A DNA stretch of 15,670 nucleotides from Chromera velia (lineage: Eukaryota; Sar; Chromeraceae). The translations under genes and the position numbers were made by a program. Numbering within the stretch: the first letter of the stretch is position 1; each line of letters begins with the position of its first letter. Positions 7,900 to 15,670 of the stretch are shown here, one piece after another. Where the stretch lies: contig JAHBMJ010002353.1 of assembly GCA_018398765.1 (NCBI GenBank), positions 1-15,670 of the forward strand, written 5' to 3'. The notes below the pieces were generated by a model. That model was not told where the DNA came from, did not search any database, and was given only the letters and a program-made list of their open reading frames with translations.

Positions 7900-8640
7900 G
7901 TAAGAAAAGACACGTGAAAGCTAGCATGAAACAGTGATGTACACAGGACTGCATTGTCAGGCTTTGGATCAAAGCGCGAGAGCAAGCGCGTCGAGAGGAA
8001 CAATCGAGGCTCAGGTTCTATGTATTAGATTGCCAGTGTTTATACCTGCATGTTCTTCACATGTTACATAAACGTGGTCTAGGCAGTATAAAGTCTGTCA
8101 GTCGGAAAGACCATCGTCGTTCGTCTTTCCACCGTCTTGCTGTCGTACAGGCTGTCAGTCTGATTTTACGTATGCACTGATCCATCAGAAACGCGACTGT
8201 TGATTCGTGTGACTAAAATCTATGCAACGCCGTACGCGTTCACTTCAATCACGGCCCCGGAAAGACGTACATGTAGGCCGGTTCAATCACAGTCAATGCA
8301 AGGCGGCGAGGCGCTCACTCACGCTCGTGCCACGACAAGCATCCACGTCATATCACATGTTTTTTTCTTGTCTATCCTTACTTATATGTGTTTTTATATG
8401 TTTTCTTTTCATTCTGTTCACCTTTGTTTACCTACACATTTGTCGTTTTATCTTTATTAGAAAATAAAGAGCTAATCTAAAAAGTTGTAGGACCAAAACG
8501 TATTCTACCACACTTCACTATCTTCAAAAACATAAGATTAAATTAGATTAAACAAGCCCGTATATTATACACACATTACATAGACACACATAAGACCAGA
8601 CTGAAGTGAAGCGTGTGAAGTACTGCGAAGGCACTCTTCG
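7900..8640. other. Intergenic, AT-rich towards its right end
   Basis: Mixed DNA to about 8340, including a possible TATA-like AGTATAAAG near 8087, then an AT-rich stretch (8340-8600) with the AATAAA hairpin at 8452. Short frames around 8200-8467 have no supporting signals. No gene is called. Confidence 0.4.
8452..8469. terminator. Perfect AT hairpin carrying AATAAA on both strands
   Basis: CTTTATT (8452-8458) is exactly complementary to AATAAAG (8463-8469) across a 4-nt loop. An AATAAA hexamer is therefore read on each strand. It may be a bidirectional polyadenylation-type signal between transcripts. No gene that would use it is firmly placed on either side, and alveolate poly(A) signals are often not canonical, so the role is a guess. 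Confidence 0.3.
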
Positions 8641-8800
8641 GGCACCCTTTCAGACCGGGCTAGGCCTAGTTAGGCCGGGCATCTGGCGTTTGATCCGCTG
8701 CGCCGCTGCGGCGCTGCCGCCAGCCTACGCCAGCCGCTGTAGGGCCCTGCATGTGGGGCCCCAGCCCGACACAGCGGACCGCGGTGGTGCGCGCGCGCCA
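8640..8800. promoter_or_regulatory. GC-rich hairpin segment upstream of the 9157 gene
   Basis: A GC-rich island right after an AT-rich stretch. It includes a GGCCTAGTTAGGCC near-palindrome (about 8661-8674), the perfect hairpin CGCCGC-T-GCGGCG (8701-8713) and paired GGGCCC elements (8742-8747 and 8756-8761). It lies about 360-520 bp before the ATG at 9157. Its position and palindromic GGGCCC content resemble the segment at 1700-1800. A promoter or 5'UTR role is inferred. A long open frame through it (8606-9124) is attributed to the scarcity of stops in GC-rich DNA. Confidence 0.3.
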
Positions 8801-9156
8801 GGAATCGTGAAGTCGATCGAATATGCGCATGTCGATGGATCTGATTCATCTGGATCGATTCATTCACACGTTGATCGAATCAGTTCGATATCCGTTCTCG
8901 GTGTCGAGTCGGCAGTCGAACGTTTCCGTGCATGGCATGTGTTTCAATGCAAGAGGAGGCACTTGAAGCAACGGCCTTCCTATCTAGTAGAGCCGATTCC
9001 TCAATACCGGATTTCCCTGTGCATGTCTTTCTCAGTCTGCAAAAAGGGTTGCAACATCATCTTCCCACCGGACACAAGTGAGAACAGAAAGTGTATCGGC
9101 TTCGCCGGGCAATCAGATCTCTGAGAAACCGTTTCCCCCGTCTGCTTCTTTCCTCA

Positions 9157-10292
9157 ATGACAAGTATGAACAGCAACACAGCGCCACTGTTCTCAGTGTG
9201 GCAGGTGAGTCAGAGATACGTACGTCAATCGCAGTTGAGCAACACCTGAACAACATTGCAAGATCGAACGCCGTGGTGTTCGATTGTGTGGTCCTTTCTC
9301 TTAGCTGTAGAACCCACTCCTCTCTGCGTGCAGGGGCCGTCCGGTTTCTCGTGGCCAATCGTTCTTTCCGTCAAAGAGCTTCGGGCTCTCGGTTTCCTTC
9401 ATGCGGGGAGAGAAGCACGAGAGAAGGACAGCCGAAGAGAGGGCAGATGGCCCTGGCTCGACGGTGCTGCACAGACGGTGAGAGGTGCGCTGCTTCCGTT
9501 CATCGGAGCGGAGGGAGAGAGGAAGGTTGCTGTACCTGGGGCGCTCTTTGCGTTGCTTGACGTTGTTCAGAAGAGAAAAAGTCCTCGTTCACACCCACAT
9601 CAACCTGAGACCAACGATGCCATATCCATCTCTGAAGTTGGAGACGGTTGGAGGGTGTCTGTTTTGGAACGCGTGCTGCGTGAGTACCCGTCGTTGAGGA
9701 ACCTCCGCGTTCCCGCATCTCTGGGACATGAGTCTGTGAAGGGGGGCTCTGTGTCTTTGGCAGTGACGGGAGAGTCTTTCTTTGTGAGTGACACCGAAGT
9801 TGACACAGACTTTGTGTTTGTGTCAGACTGCGCGCGCACTCAGCACCTGGTGTTCTTCGCGTTGGAGTCGGGGAACCTGGGGGCAGTAGAGGTGATTGTA
9901 AGGTCCGGGGCGTGTGTGTCGGTAGAGGAGGGGGAGGTGGGTGTTTTGGCAGAGATCCGCAGACGGGTCGAGGCCAACGGGTTTGTGCCGAAAGGATATG
10001 GGGGAGACGGGATCGAAGTGGGCGAATTTCTCCGTCTGCTTTCAAGGCTAGAGCCCCCCCAAGAGAGGGGTGAGCAGGCGGAGAGCGTTGCTTCACACAC
10101 CTCTCCTCTGCGTCTGGACGGAGAGAGCGAAAGAGAAGAAGCACGAGAGGGAGAGGGAGAAAGAAGAAACGTCACTATGAGGTCCCCTGAGAGGATCAGA
10201 GGAATGTTGAGGGACTCCGAAAAGTCAGTCAGTCACTTGGTTTTGGTTGGGGATTGCGAAATTTGTACGGAGGCGCGGGTATGAATGCGACA

Positions 10293-10328
<36 letters not shown>

Positions 10329-13126
10329 GTCTGCATATGCTTTTCTTTCTTTGTGCGTTTGTGTTTTTCATTCTCTGGCCGAATGGTTCTTTCTTTTTCA
10401 GAAACCAAGTCGATTCATTTGCTGCCGCTGCGTGCTGGTTTCTCCTTTCTGTCCCTCCTGTTTGCAGCCTCGCTTCTCTCCTTCGGAGTTTTGTGGAGGC
10501 GGGGGCGCTCCCGTGTTCTGCCTCTGCGTCTCTGTCTGTTGAGGCGCCTGCAGGCATCCCAGAGAGAGAACTCTGTTCTGCTGCTTCGAGGACGGGTGGC
10601 GGCACGTCGTTGTCGGAGGAGAGGAGCATGGCTGCAGTGAGAGAGGCGGCAGAGGCTCTGGAATCTGCCGTCTCCTGCCTTCGCTCTGCTTCTGCTGCTG
10701 CTGCTGCTAGGGGGGTGGAAGTAGAAGAAGGGGAGGGGGGGGGGGAATCGGACGCCCATCTTGAGGGTGAGGGAATGGAGACGGAAAGGGAAGGACATGC
10801 AGGAGGAAACGGGATTTTTGCAGAAGGAGGGGAGACGGGGACAAGTGCGCCTGTTGCAAGAGAAGAGGAGGAACCGAGGCAGCGTGCTCGGAGGGGGAGA
10901 GCAGCCCTGGATGGATTTCGTCGTTTTCTGTCCTTTCTCTTCCCCCCCTTTAGAAGAAGAAGGGAGAGGGAGTCTTCCCCTTCTCGCCCTGACACGAACC
11001 CTCCCCGTGTTTCCGATCCTCCTCCCATTCCTCTGGAAAGTTCCCATCAGGCGCTGGCAGCAGGAAGCGGTTTGGCTTTGCATGATGAAGGTTCGGGTTT
11101 GGGCAGAGAGTTGGAGGGAGAGGCGCCTCGCGGGGTAGGTCTAGGGCAGGAGGGGGAGGAAGCACCTGCCCCTTCTTCTTCTGAGGAGTCAAGATTGGGC
11201 GCAGAAGAATCCTGCTCTCTCCCTGCTCCTCCTGAGCTCTCTTCTGCAGTCGCTTCTGACGTTGCTCTCCCGACTGTCCCAGTTCCCGGGGCAGAGGCAG
11301 AGAAAGAAAGTGAGGTGGAAAGAGTCGGGGAAGGAGAAAAAGAGGAGGGGGATGGTTCCAAGCTGCAGCGTCAGACAGAGCATCTCCCCTCCTCTCCACA
11401 AAGCCATTCAAATCGACCACCGGGAAGGGCCCTCCACTCCCCCCCTCGTCAACCCCCACCTTCCCTCTCCCATTCTCTCGCCCGTTCTCCGTCTAAAAGG
11501 ACACCCACGAATTCAAAAACAAAAGCCCCACGTGACGACACCAAGCACCAATCTCTCCTGCATCCCGCCCCCTCTGCCTCCCAAGAAGACAACACACGGG
11601 GGGAAGACAAGAACTTTCTTCCCACAACCACAGCAGTCTCCTCTCGGGAGGAGGATCAGGCACATATGTCTGTTTCTGTTTCTTCTCGTCCCTTGAGAGC
11701 GTCTGGAGGAGAGGGAGAAGCAGCCACCCTTCAGCAGGGTCGAGAGGGGGCATTGCCAGGGGGTCCCTTGTGCAGAGTTAGGGGGGAGGGGGTCGGGAAT
11801 TTGCCTTCTGGGCCCACCACTCCCCCCCGTCCCGAGTCTCATTTACCCCTCACCCACGCAAAAGGAGGGGATGAGAAAGGAACAGAAAGCAAACAAGAAA
11901 AACAAAACCGCACCGAAACCGCCGAGGTGCCAGCAGGCGGCCTCTCTCTGGACACCCCCCCGACACGCCATCGACGCGCCCAGATGGGGGCCTCGTTTGC
12001 ATCTGCCTCTTCTGACCAATCTGTGAACTCTTCCCGGAGTCGTTTCGAGGCCCCCTTCCAGGCTCTGCAGGCAGCCTTGAGGAAGGGGAGGGAGGACCCG
12101 AGGGGAGTTAACATTAGGGCGGTGAGTGAGTGTTGGGAGGATCTTGTGTGGAAGGAACAGCAAGAGCTTGAGGAGAAGAGACGGCATAGGGGAAGGGGGC
12201 ATGATCGTAAGGAGAAGGAGAGAGAAAAGGATGCTGAGAAGAATCAGAGTGGCAAGAAGGTAAAGGAAGTGGAGGGAGTACCAGAAAGAGACAGAGAGAG
12301 AGGGACGGAAAAGGGATGTTCCGCTTCTTCCTCTTCCTCTTCCTTCTCCTCTCATCAACAGATCTATCAGACACCCTCTTCTGAACGAGAAAGACAAAAG
12401 GAGGAAGGAAATCAGGAGGAGTCTGGGAGAGGAGGGGGGGAGAGGAAAGAGAGTTGGGCAGAGCTTCAGTATGTCCGCATCAACCCGGTTCAGGTTCCCT
12501 CTCTCTCTTTGGAAGGCGTTCCCCCTCCTCAAGACGCACAAACAGCAGCAGCAGCAGCAAGGGGTGATACGGAAAATCTAGAGATGAACAGTGTTCAAGG
12601 CAGCTCCTCTTCCTCCTTCATCGCCCCCCCTCCCCCTCTGTCTCCCTCCCCCCCCTCCAACCGAAACAAGCGCACCAACAGCAGCAGTCTCCTCCAATCC
12701 ACTGTCTCCCTCTGGGGCAGGAGATCCACTATGGACACGATGGCAGGGGATCATGCTGCCGCTCGAGTAGCTCCAGACGAGCGGGCATCGTTTGATATGA
12801 GAGGGAAGGGGTGTGTGGGGGCTCTGCAAGGCATTCGCTCAAGCAGCCCCCCCTCTCTCCCTGGAGACTCAGACCAAGAGACAGAGAGGGGGGGAGCGTT
12901 GCGCCCCCTCGCGGCTGCTGACGGTGTTCACCGCACTGCCCCCCTCCCTGCCCTCCAGCAGAGTGCGACAGGGTCTCTCTCTCTTGGCCTCGAGGCTGGA
13001 GACGGAGACGGGAACGTCCCCGACAATGGCAGTGAAGCGGGGGGAGCGGGAGGGGACAAGGACGGCTTGGTCACCCGCTTCCCTGCCACTCGACGGACCT
13101 GCTGCCGGCCCTTTCTGCTTTTTTAA
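9157..13126 (+). CDS. Spliced gene, about 1220-aa protein with an ankyrin-like segment, unknown family
   Basis: Proposed exons 9157-9204, 9334-10223 and 10402-13126, TAA at 13124-13126. Intron 1 (GTGAGT at 9205; TGCGTGCAG ending 9333) is 129 nt and phase 0. Intron 2 (GTCAGT at 10224; TTTTTCAG ending 10401) is 178 nt, phase 2, and contains a (GT)n repeat. The start was chosen because only this frame joins exon 1 to exon 2 in phase; a second ATG follows three codons later. Residues 17-310 look folded. Residues about 185-215 (HLVFFALESGNLGAVEVIV then RSGA) resemble a single ankyrin repeat. Residues about 319-352 are hydrophobic, with an ankyrin-like LLRSFVEAGA. From about 400 on, the protein is largely disordered, rich in Glu, Arg, Gly, Ser and Pro. 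A helical island at about 860-910 (SECWEDLVWKEQQELEEKRR) stands out. The second donor is uncertain because GCGG|GTATGA at 10279 matches consensus better but shifts frame. Confidence 0.6.
10295..10330. repeat. (GT)n microsatellite inside an intron
   Basis: About 15 GT units, then GC GTGTGT, lying between the donor at 10224 (or 10279) and the acceptor at 10401 of the large gene. Translated, it would give Cys-Val repeats, one reason to treat it as intronic. GT repeats near donors can influence splice choice in other eukaryotes. Confidence 0.92.
12541..12560 (+). repeat. In-frame CAG-type triplet run encoding poly-Ala
   Basis: A short (GCA)n run within exon 3 of the large gene reads as Ala residues. 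A similar CTG-type run at about 10690-10710 in the same gene also reads Ala. Both are in frame, as expected for tolerated coding repeats. Confidence 0.8.
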
Positions 13127-13162
13127 TTGATTCATTTGATGATGCATTCACACAAGGAGGCA

Positions 13163-13191
13163 GAAAGAAAGAAAGAAAGAAAGAAAGAAAA
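13163..13191. repeat. (GAAA)n microsatellite
   Basis: Seven GAAA units starting 37 nt after the stop codon of the large gene. The purine strand is the sense strand, opposite in orientation to the CTTT arrays at 6885-7276. Confidence 0.93.
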
Positions 13192-13516
13192 GAAGAGAAA
13201 AGAAAGCGTCTCCACATGGAATGGAGAAGAGATCGATACATCTGATTCACTTCTTAGACAATTAAACTTTTCTCAAACTGTCTGCAAGCATCATGTTAGA
13301 CTGCAACGGCAGATGCCTTTGTGGCCTTGTCATGAATGAGCTAGAAGAGGTACCTACGTGCATGTCTCTTCTCCTGTTGCAGCTTCGTCATGCAGAATTC
13401 AGCAGTCAATTGTGCGAATGCGTTTTCGACAGAGGAGTGGGGGGAGGAATCTCAAAGGAGCAAAGGAGAAAGCATGGGAAGCCATCAGCTTTACCTGCAA
13501 AGATCCAGCTTGTGTA

Positions 13517-13522
13517 AATAAA
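13517..13522 (+). terminator. AATAAA, possible polyadenylation signal
   Basis: TGTAAATAAAAAAG lies about 390 nt after the stop codon of the gene ending at 13126, on the sense strand, and is followed by T-rich DNA. It is a reasonable candidate for a 3' end signal, but AATAAA is not dependable in alveolates. Confidence 0.3.
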
Positions 13523-13705
13523 AAAGAGATTTTCCCTCCTCAGCTCCTTTTTTGTTTCTTATCTGTCGGCCTGAAGAGATAGAATATACGCTCAAGTTCA
13601 TCAATCCATGCAGTTTGTCCGTGTAACGAATTCAAACAAACATTTCTTTCTGGATCTTCCCGTGAGAGGCTCCTCATTGCCTTGGAGTATTTAAATATGG
13701 TATGT

Positions 13706-13741
13706 ACGCGCGCGTGCGTGTGTGTATGTGTGTGCGTGTGT

Positions 13742-13742
<1 letters not shown>
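13706..13742. repeat. Alternating purine-pyrimidine (CG/TG)n tract
   Basis: ACGCGCGCGTGCGTGTGTGT and onward: about 37 bases of near-perfect purine-pyrimidine alternation that include CG steps, the type of DNA most prone to Z-form. It runs straight into the (TTAG)8 array. Confidence 0.88.

Positions 13743-13774
<32 letters not shown>
13743..13774. repeat. (TTAG)8 perfect tetranucleotide array
   Basis: Eight exact TTAG units with no interruptions. It resembles, but is not, the TTTAGGG telomere repeat of many algae and plants, so it is taken as an interstitial microsatellite. Its purity suggests recent expansion. Confidence 0.96.
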
Positions 13775-14540
13775 AGGATGCCTAACCCCAGTTGTCTTTG
13801 TTTTTTGCTAAGGAGGATGCCTGCATGTTCGTCAATCCGCTGTAATTGCTGGAGACGGAAACAGTTTACTTGCCCATATACAGGCAGAAGCACTGGCAGG
13901 GGAAGGGGTGACTAGAAGGGTCACGGTAATTCAATATTAGTGACAATCTTTAGGACAATCTATAGCCGGATATTATGCTGGAAAGATTCAAGTTTCCAAA
14001 GAAAAACACAAAAAACGCAACTTGTGAGCCTACTTGAAATAGTCATACAAACCTGAACTTTCACTAGAATTTTGATGTATGCATGGAACTATATCATATG
14101 TATAGTGCATATAAAATATGGTTCAAATAGCTCGGTGCAACGGTGTTTAGTTAGCTAAAAAGGGGGGTTAGAGATAGCTAGAGAGGGGCATGACAACCCC
14201 CTATCCCCTGCAATTACCTACAATGATCTAAGAATTTAGACAGAAATTTAAAGAGGAATTTAAAGGAGTTTAGATTAGTTTAGACTATAAAATTTCTAAG
14301 GATAACTAAGGAGGCTTTTTTGTAGAGCTGTTTATAGGACACTATAGGATGCACAAAAATAACTGATCATTCAGCTCTATTCGGACCAATAATTCAGTTC
14401 TGTTCCAAGACATTGTTGTTTCTTCATGAATCCTGAAACACAACACTGTGTCATCATAATACCGGTGTCAGTCTGTGTTACTGTGACTTTGTGAAAAGAC
14501 GCATGCTGCAAAATCTATGCAGATCGACTGGAGCAGGAGG
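13775..14540. other. AT-rich intergenic DNA
   Basis: No gene is supported. From about 14040 the DNA is AT-rich, with repeated TTTAG, TTTAAAG and TAGCTA words (for example 14146-14290), including the palindrome TTAGCTAA near 14150. This fits relaxed intergenic DNA or a decayed mobile element. No terminal repeats or coding remnant could be defined. Confidence 0.45.
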
Positions 14541-14640
14541 CAGGCCGGCAGACTGAGCGCGCGTGCGTCATACAGGCGGCGGCGCGACAATCAGGCGGTG
14601 ACACGCATATAGGTTAATTGGCGGCGCTATATAGGCATCA
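14520..14640. promoter_or_regulatory. Third GC-rich segment with TATA-like element
   Basis: A GC-rich island (GGCCGGC, GCGCGCGTGCG, GGCGGCGGCGCG) embedded in AT-rich DNA, ending with GCGCTATATAGG at about 14625-14636. About 60 nt downstream an ATG (14696) opens a 76-codon frame with no recognisable features. The layout of GC island, TATA-like word and ATG parallels the one at 1700-1800. A promoter role is only suggested. Confidence 0.25.
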
Positions 14641-15189
14641 GTACTACAACGTATGCCCGCCCCTCTCAGACGTCTGTCCTCACACGTAATCAAACATGAA
14701 TGGACACACTTTCATCAAATGCAGCTGGACAAGGCATACGTTCACTGACAGCCAGATACCTGAGACTGCAGTGAATCAACCGATCTCAATCGACCCATCA
14801 CACAAACATCCCTCGACATTTTGGCATGCAACGGCCAACAACATGAGCAGGCATTGGCTTGCATGGACCCCTTCATGCAGCCGACCATGGAAGAACACCC
14901 ATTCAGACTGGATGCTCAACATTTAGTTACTAAACAAGTGACTTCGCGCATTAAAATGTGCAAGAAAAATAGATAGACGGAAGAAGAGAACAGAATACAT
15001 GCATGCGCGCGCGAAAGATATTGAGAAGGGAGTGTCATTTTTAGACAATCATGAACCCTGTGTGCTTGGGAGCACGGCAGGAGTGTCAACGACGTGGTCC
15101 AGGGTGCATCCGATCGTGCTCTGACTCCATGCGTACAACAATCATGGGCAAAGTCGTGTGGAGGGTCCAATGGAGACAGGTCGGTTTCT
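14641..15189. other. No gene supported
   Basis: Contains a 76-codon plus frame (14696-14926) and an 84-codon minus frame (14916-15170). Neither has motifs, splice sites or composition that separates it from background. A TGCATGC followed by GCGCGC lies at 15000-15011. The stretch 15010-15190 might be a further, very diverged unit of the repeat to its right. Confidence 0.4.
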
Positions 15190-15600
15190 GTCTGTGCGCA
15201 CAGGTGTGACTTCTGAATTCATCAGTGATCACCGTCGCACAGCTCACACTTACATCGACTTACAGACAACTGTTCACTTGATAGTCACTATCTTACTGCA
15301 TGCAGCTTTCAAAAACACATCACAAACAAGCACATCCGCCATGAGAGGAACCCCTAGCTTCCTCTTCTTCTGCCTCTCACAGTGAGTTTTCTGGTGATCT
15401 CTGGGGTGATCACTGTTGCACAATTTGCACTGCATGAATCTCGTGTTACCTTGCAGGCACCTGCTCACATGCTTGTCACTGTCTTGCCTTATACATCTGG
15501 CATCTTATAAGAACAGCAAGTCCAACACTGACCCCTCTGGTGCCTCTCAAGGTAGGTGGGTGTTCTGGTGATTTCCGTCGTTTTCCTCCCTCCCTGAAGC
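15190..15600 (-). pseudogene. Degenerate tandem array of Cys/His-rich zinc-finger-like units
   Basis: Two clear copies and one partial copy of a unit of about 175-181 bp. Anchors on the plus strand are GTGATCAC at 15225 and 15406, and the word CTGGTGAT at 15391 and 15566. Read leftwards, the best copy lies in an open stretch of about 15274-15504. It has a CxxC (CKLC), a DH pair and spaced His/Cys (HQKTHC), preceded by two more Cys (RCIRQ and SRCLQG). The other full copy keeps CELC, GDH and QKSHLC, but carries two stop codons in the middle and others upstream. The partial third copy keeps HQNTH and then a stop. Conserved Cys/His positions across copies point to a former zinc-binding repeat protein that is now decayed. 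It could instead be exons of a live gene separated by introns. The family is not identified. Confidence 0.4.
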
Positions 15601-15656
15601 AGTCGCCCCCTCACTCATTTTCTCTCTTACTCTTTCACTACCTCAGCTCCTTTGTT

Positions 15657-15670
15657 CCCCCCCCCCCCCC
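15657..15670. repeat. Poly-C run at the window edge
   Basis: Fourteen C end the window. Like the poly-G at 5463, it is a probable sequencing or assembly limit and may mark a contig end or a longer tract. Confidence 0.9.

Larger units (their letters stand above)
13127..13740. other. 3' flank of the large gene; no further gene seen
   Basis: Begins with ordinary DNA and a (GAAA)n run, then about 450 bp with short frames only (for example 13293-13517) that lack splice or start support. It includes an AATAAA at 13517-13522. It is likely 3'UTR followed by intergenic sequence. Confidence 0.45.

Noticed and set aside
8878-8895. Possible tRNA B-box (AGTTCGATATC)
   Set aside because: No matching A-box at the proper distance and no cloverleaf could be drawn.
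8606-9124. 172-codon plus-strand frame
   Set aside because: It runs through a GC-rich hairpin segment with few stops, has no recognisable motif, and ends in a different frame from the exon at 9157.
10247-10401. 5' part of the long frame preceding the exon at 10402
   Set aside because: It would encode Cys-Val repeats from the (GT)n array; good splice sites mark it as intron.
13743-13774. Interstitial telomere
   Set aside because: The unit is TTAG without the GGG of TTTAGGG or TTAGGG; it is better called a microsatellite.
14696-14926. 76-codon frame after a TATA-like word
   Set aside because: No motif, no splice signals and no composition bias; kept only as a remark under the GC-rich segment.

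Overview
This window looks like nuclear DNA from a protist. It has GT-AG spliceosomal introns, first ATGs in eukaryote-style contexts, no Shine-Dalgarno-led operons, abundant microsatellites, and genes for long proteins of low complexity (runs of Ser, Glu, Arg and Gly). That style, together with T/C-rich introns and intergenic DNA and scattered GCATGC palindromes, fits an alveolate such as a chromerid or coccidian-like lineage. This is an inference; no marker gene in the window proves it.

Layout: 1-535 is simple-sequence DNA, a (CA)n array with CACG blocks followed by a long pyrimidine tract. A small minus-strand gene (1001-1306, 101 aa) encodes a protein with two predicted membrane segments. 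It is divergent from a plus-strand gene with an apparent 5'UTR intron (1863-1950) and coding exons 2028-2440 and 2869-4675 (about 739 aa). The two share an interval of about 720 bp containing a GC-rich hairpin segment (about 1700-1800), a possible bidirectional promoter. From about 4680 to 7700 the plus strand is strongly pyrimidine-rich, with many microsatellites, one ambiguous base next to a poly-G run, and a few purine-rich islands bounded by splice-like signals. These are offered only as tentative exons. From 7700 to 9150 there is one candidate signal-peptide-like first exon, an AT-rich stretch with an AATAAA hairpin, and a second GC-rich segment. A large plus-strand gene follows (exons 9157-9204, 9334-10223, 10402-13126; about 1220 aa), with one ankyrin-like segment and a long, mostly disordered C-terminal part.

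From 13127 to 15670 the DNA is mostly non-coding: a (GAAA)n run, an AATAAA site, a Z-DNA-prone tract abutting (TTAG)8, AT-rich DNA and a third GC-rich segment. At the right edge a degenerate tandem repeat of about 180 bp encodes, on the minus strand, Cys/His-rich zinc-finger-like modules broken by stops and frameshifts. The window ends in a poly-C run.

None of the three main proteins is recognised as a named family, so no shared pathway is claimed. The points most worth checking are paired donor sites whose phases match skipping or inclusion of a 34-nt micro-exon, alternative in-frame acceptors in the large gene, the decayed zinc-finger-like repeat, and the GC-rich hairpin segments found upstream of plus-strand genes.
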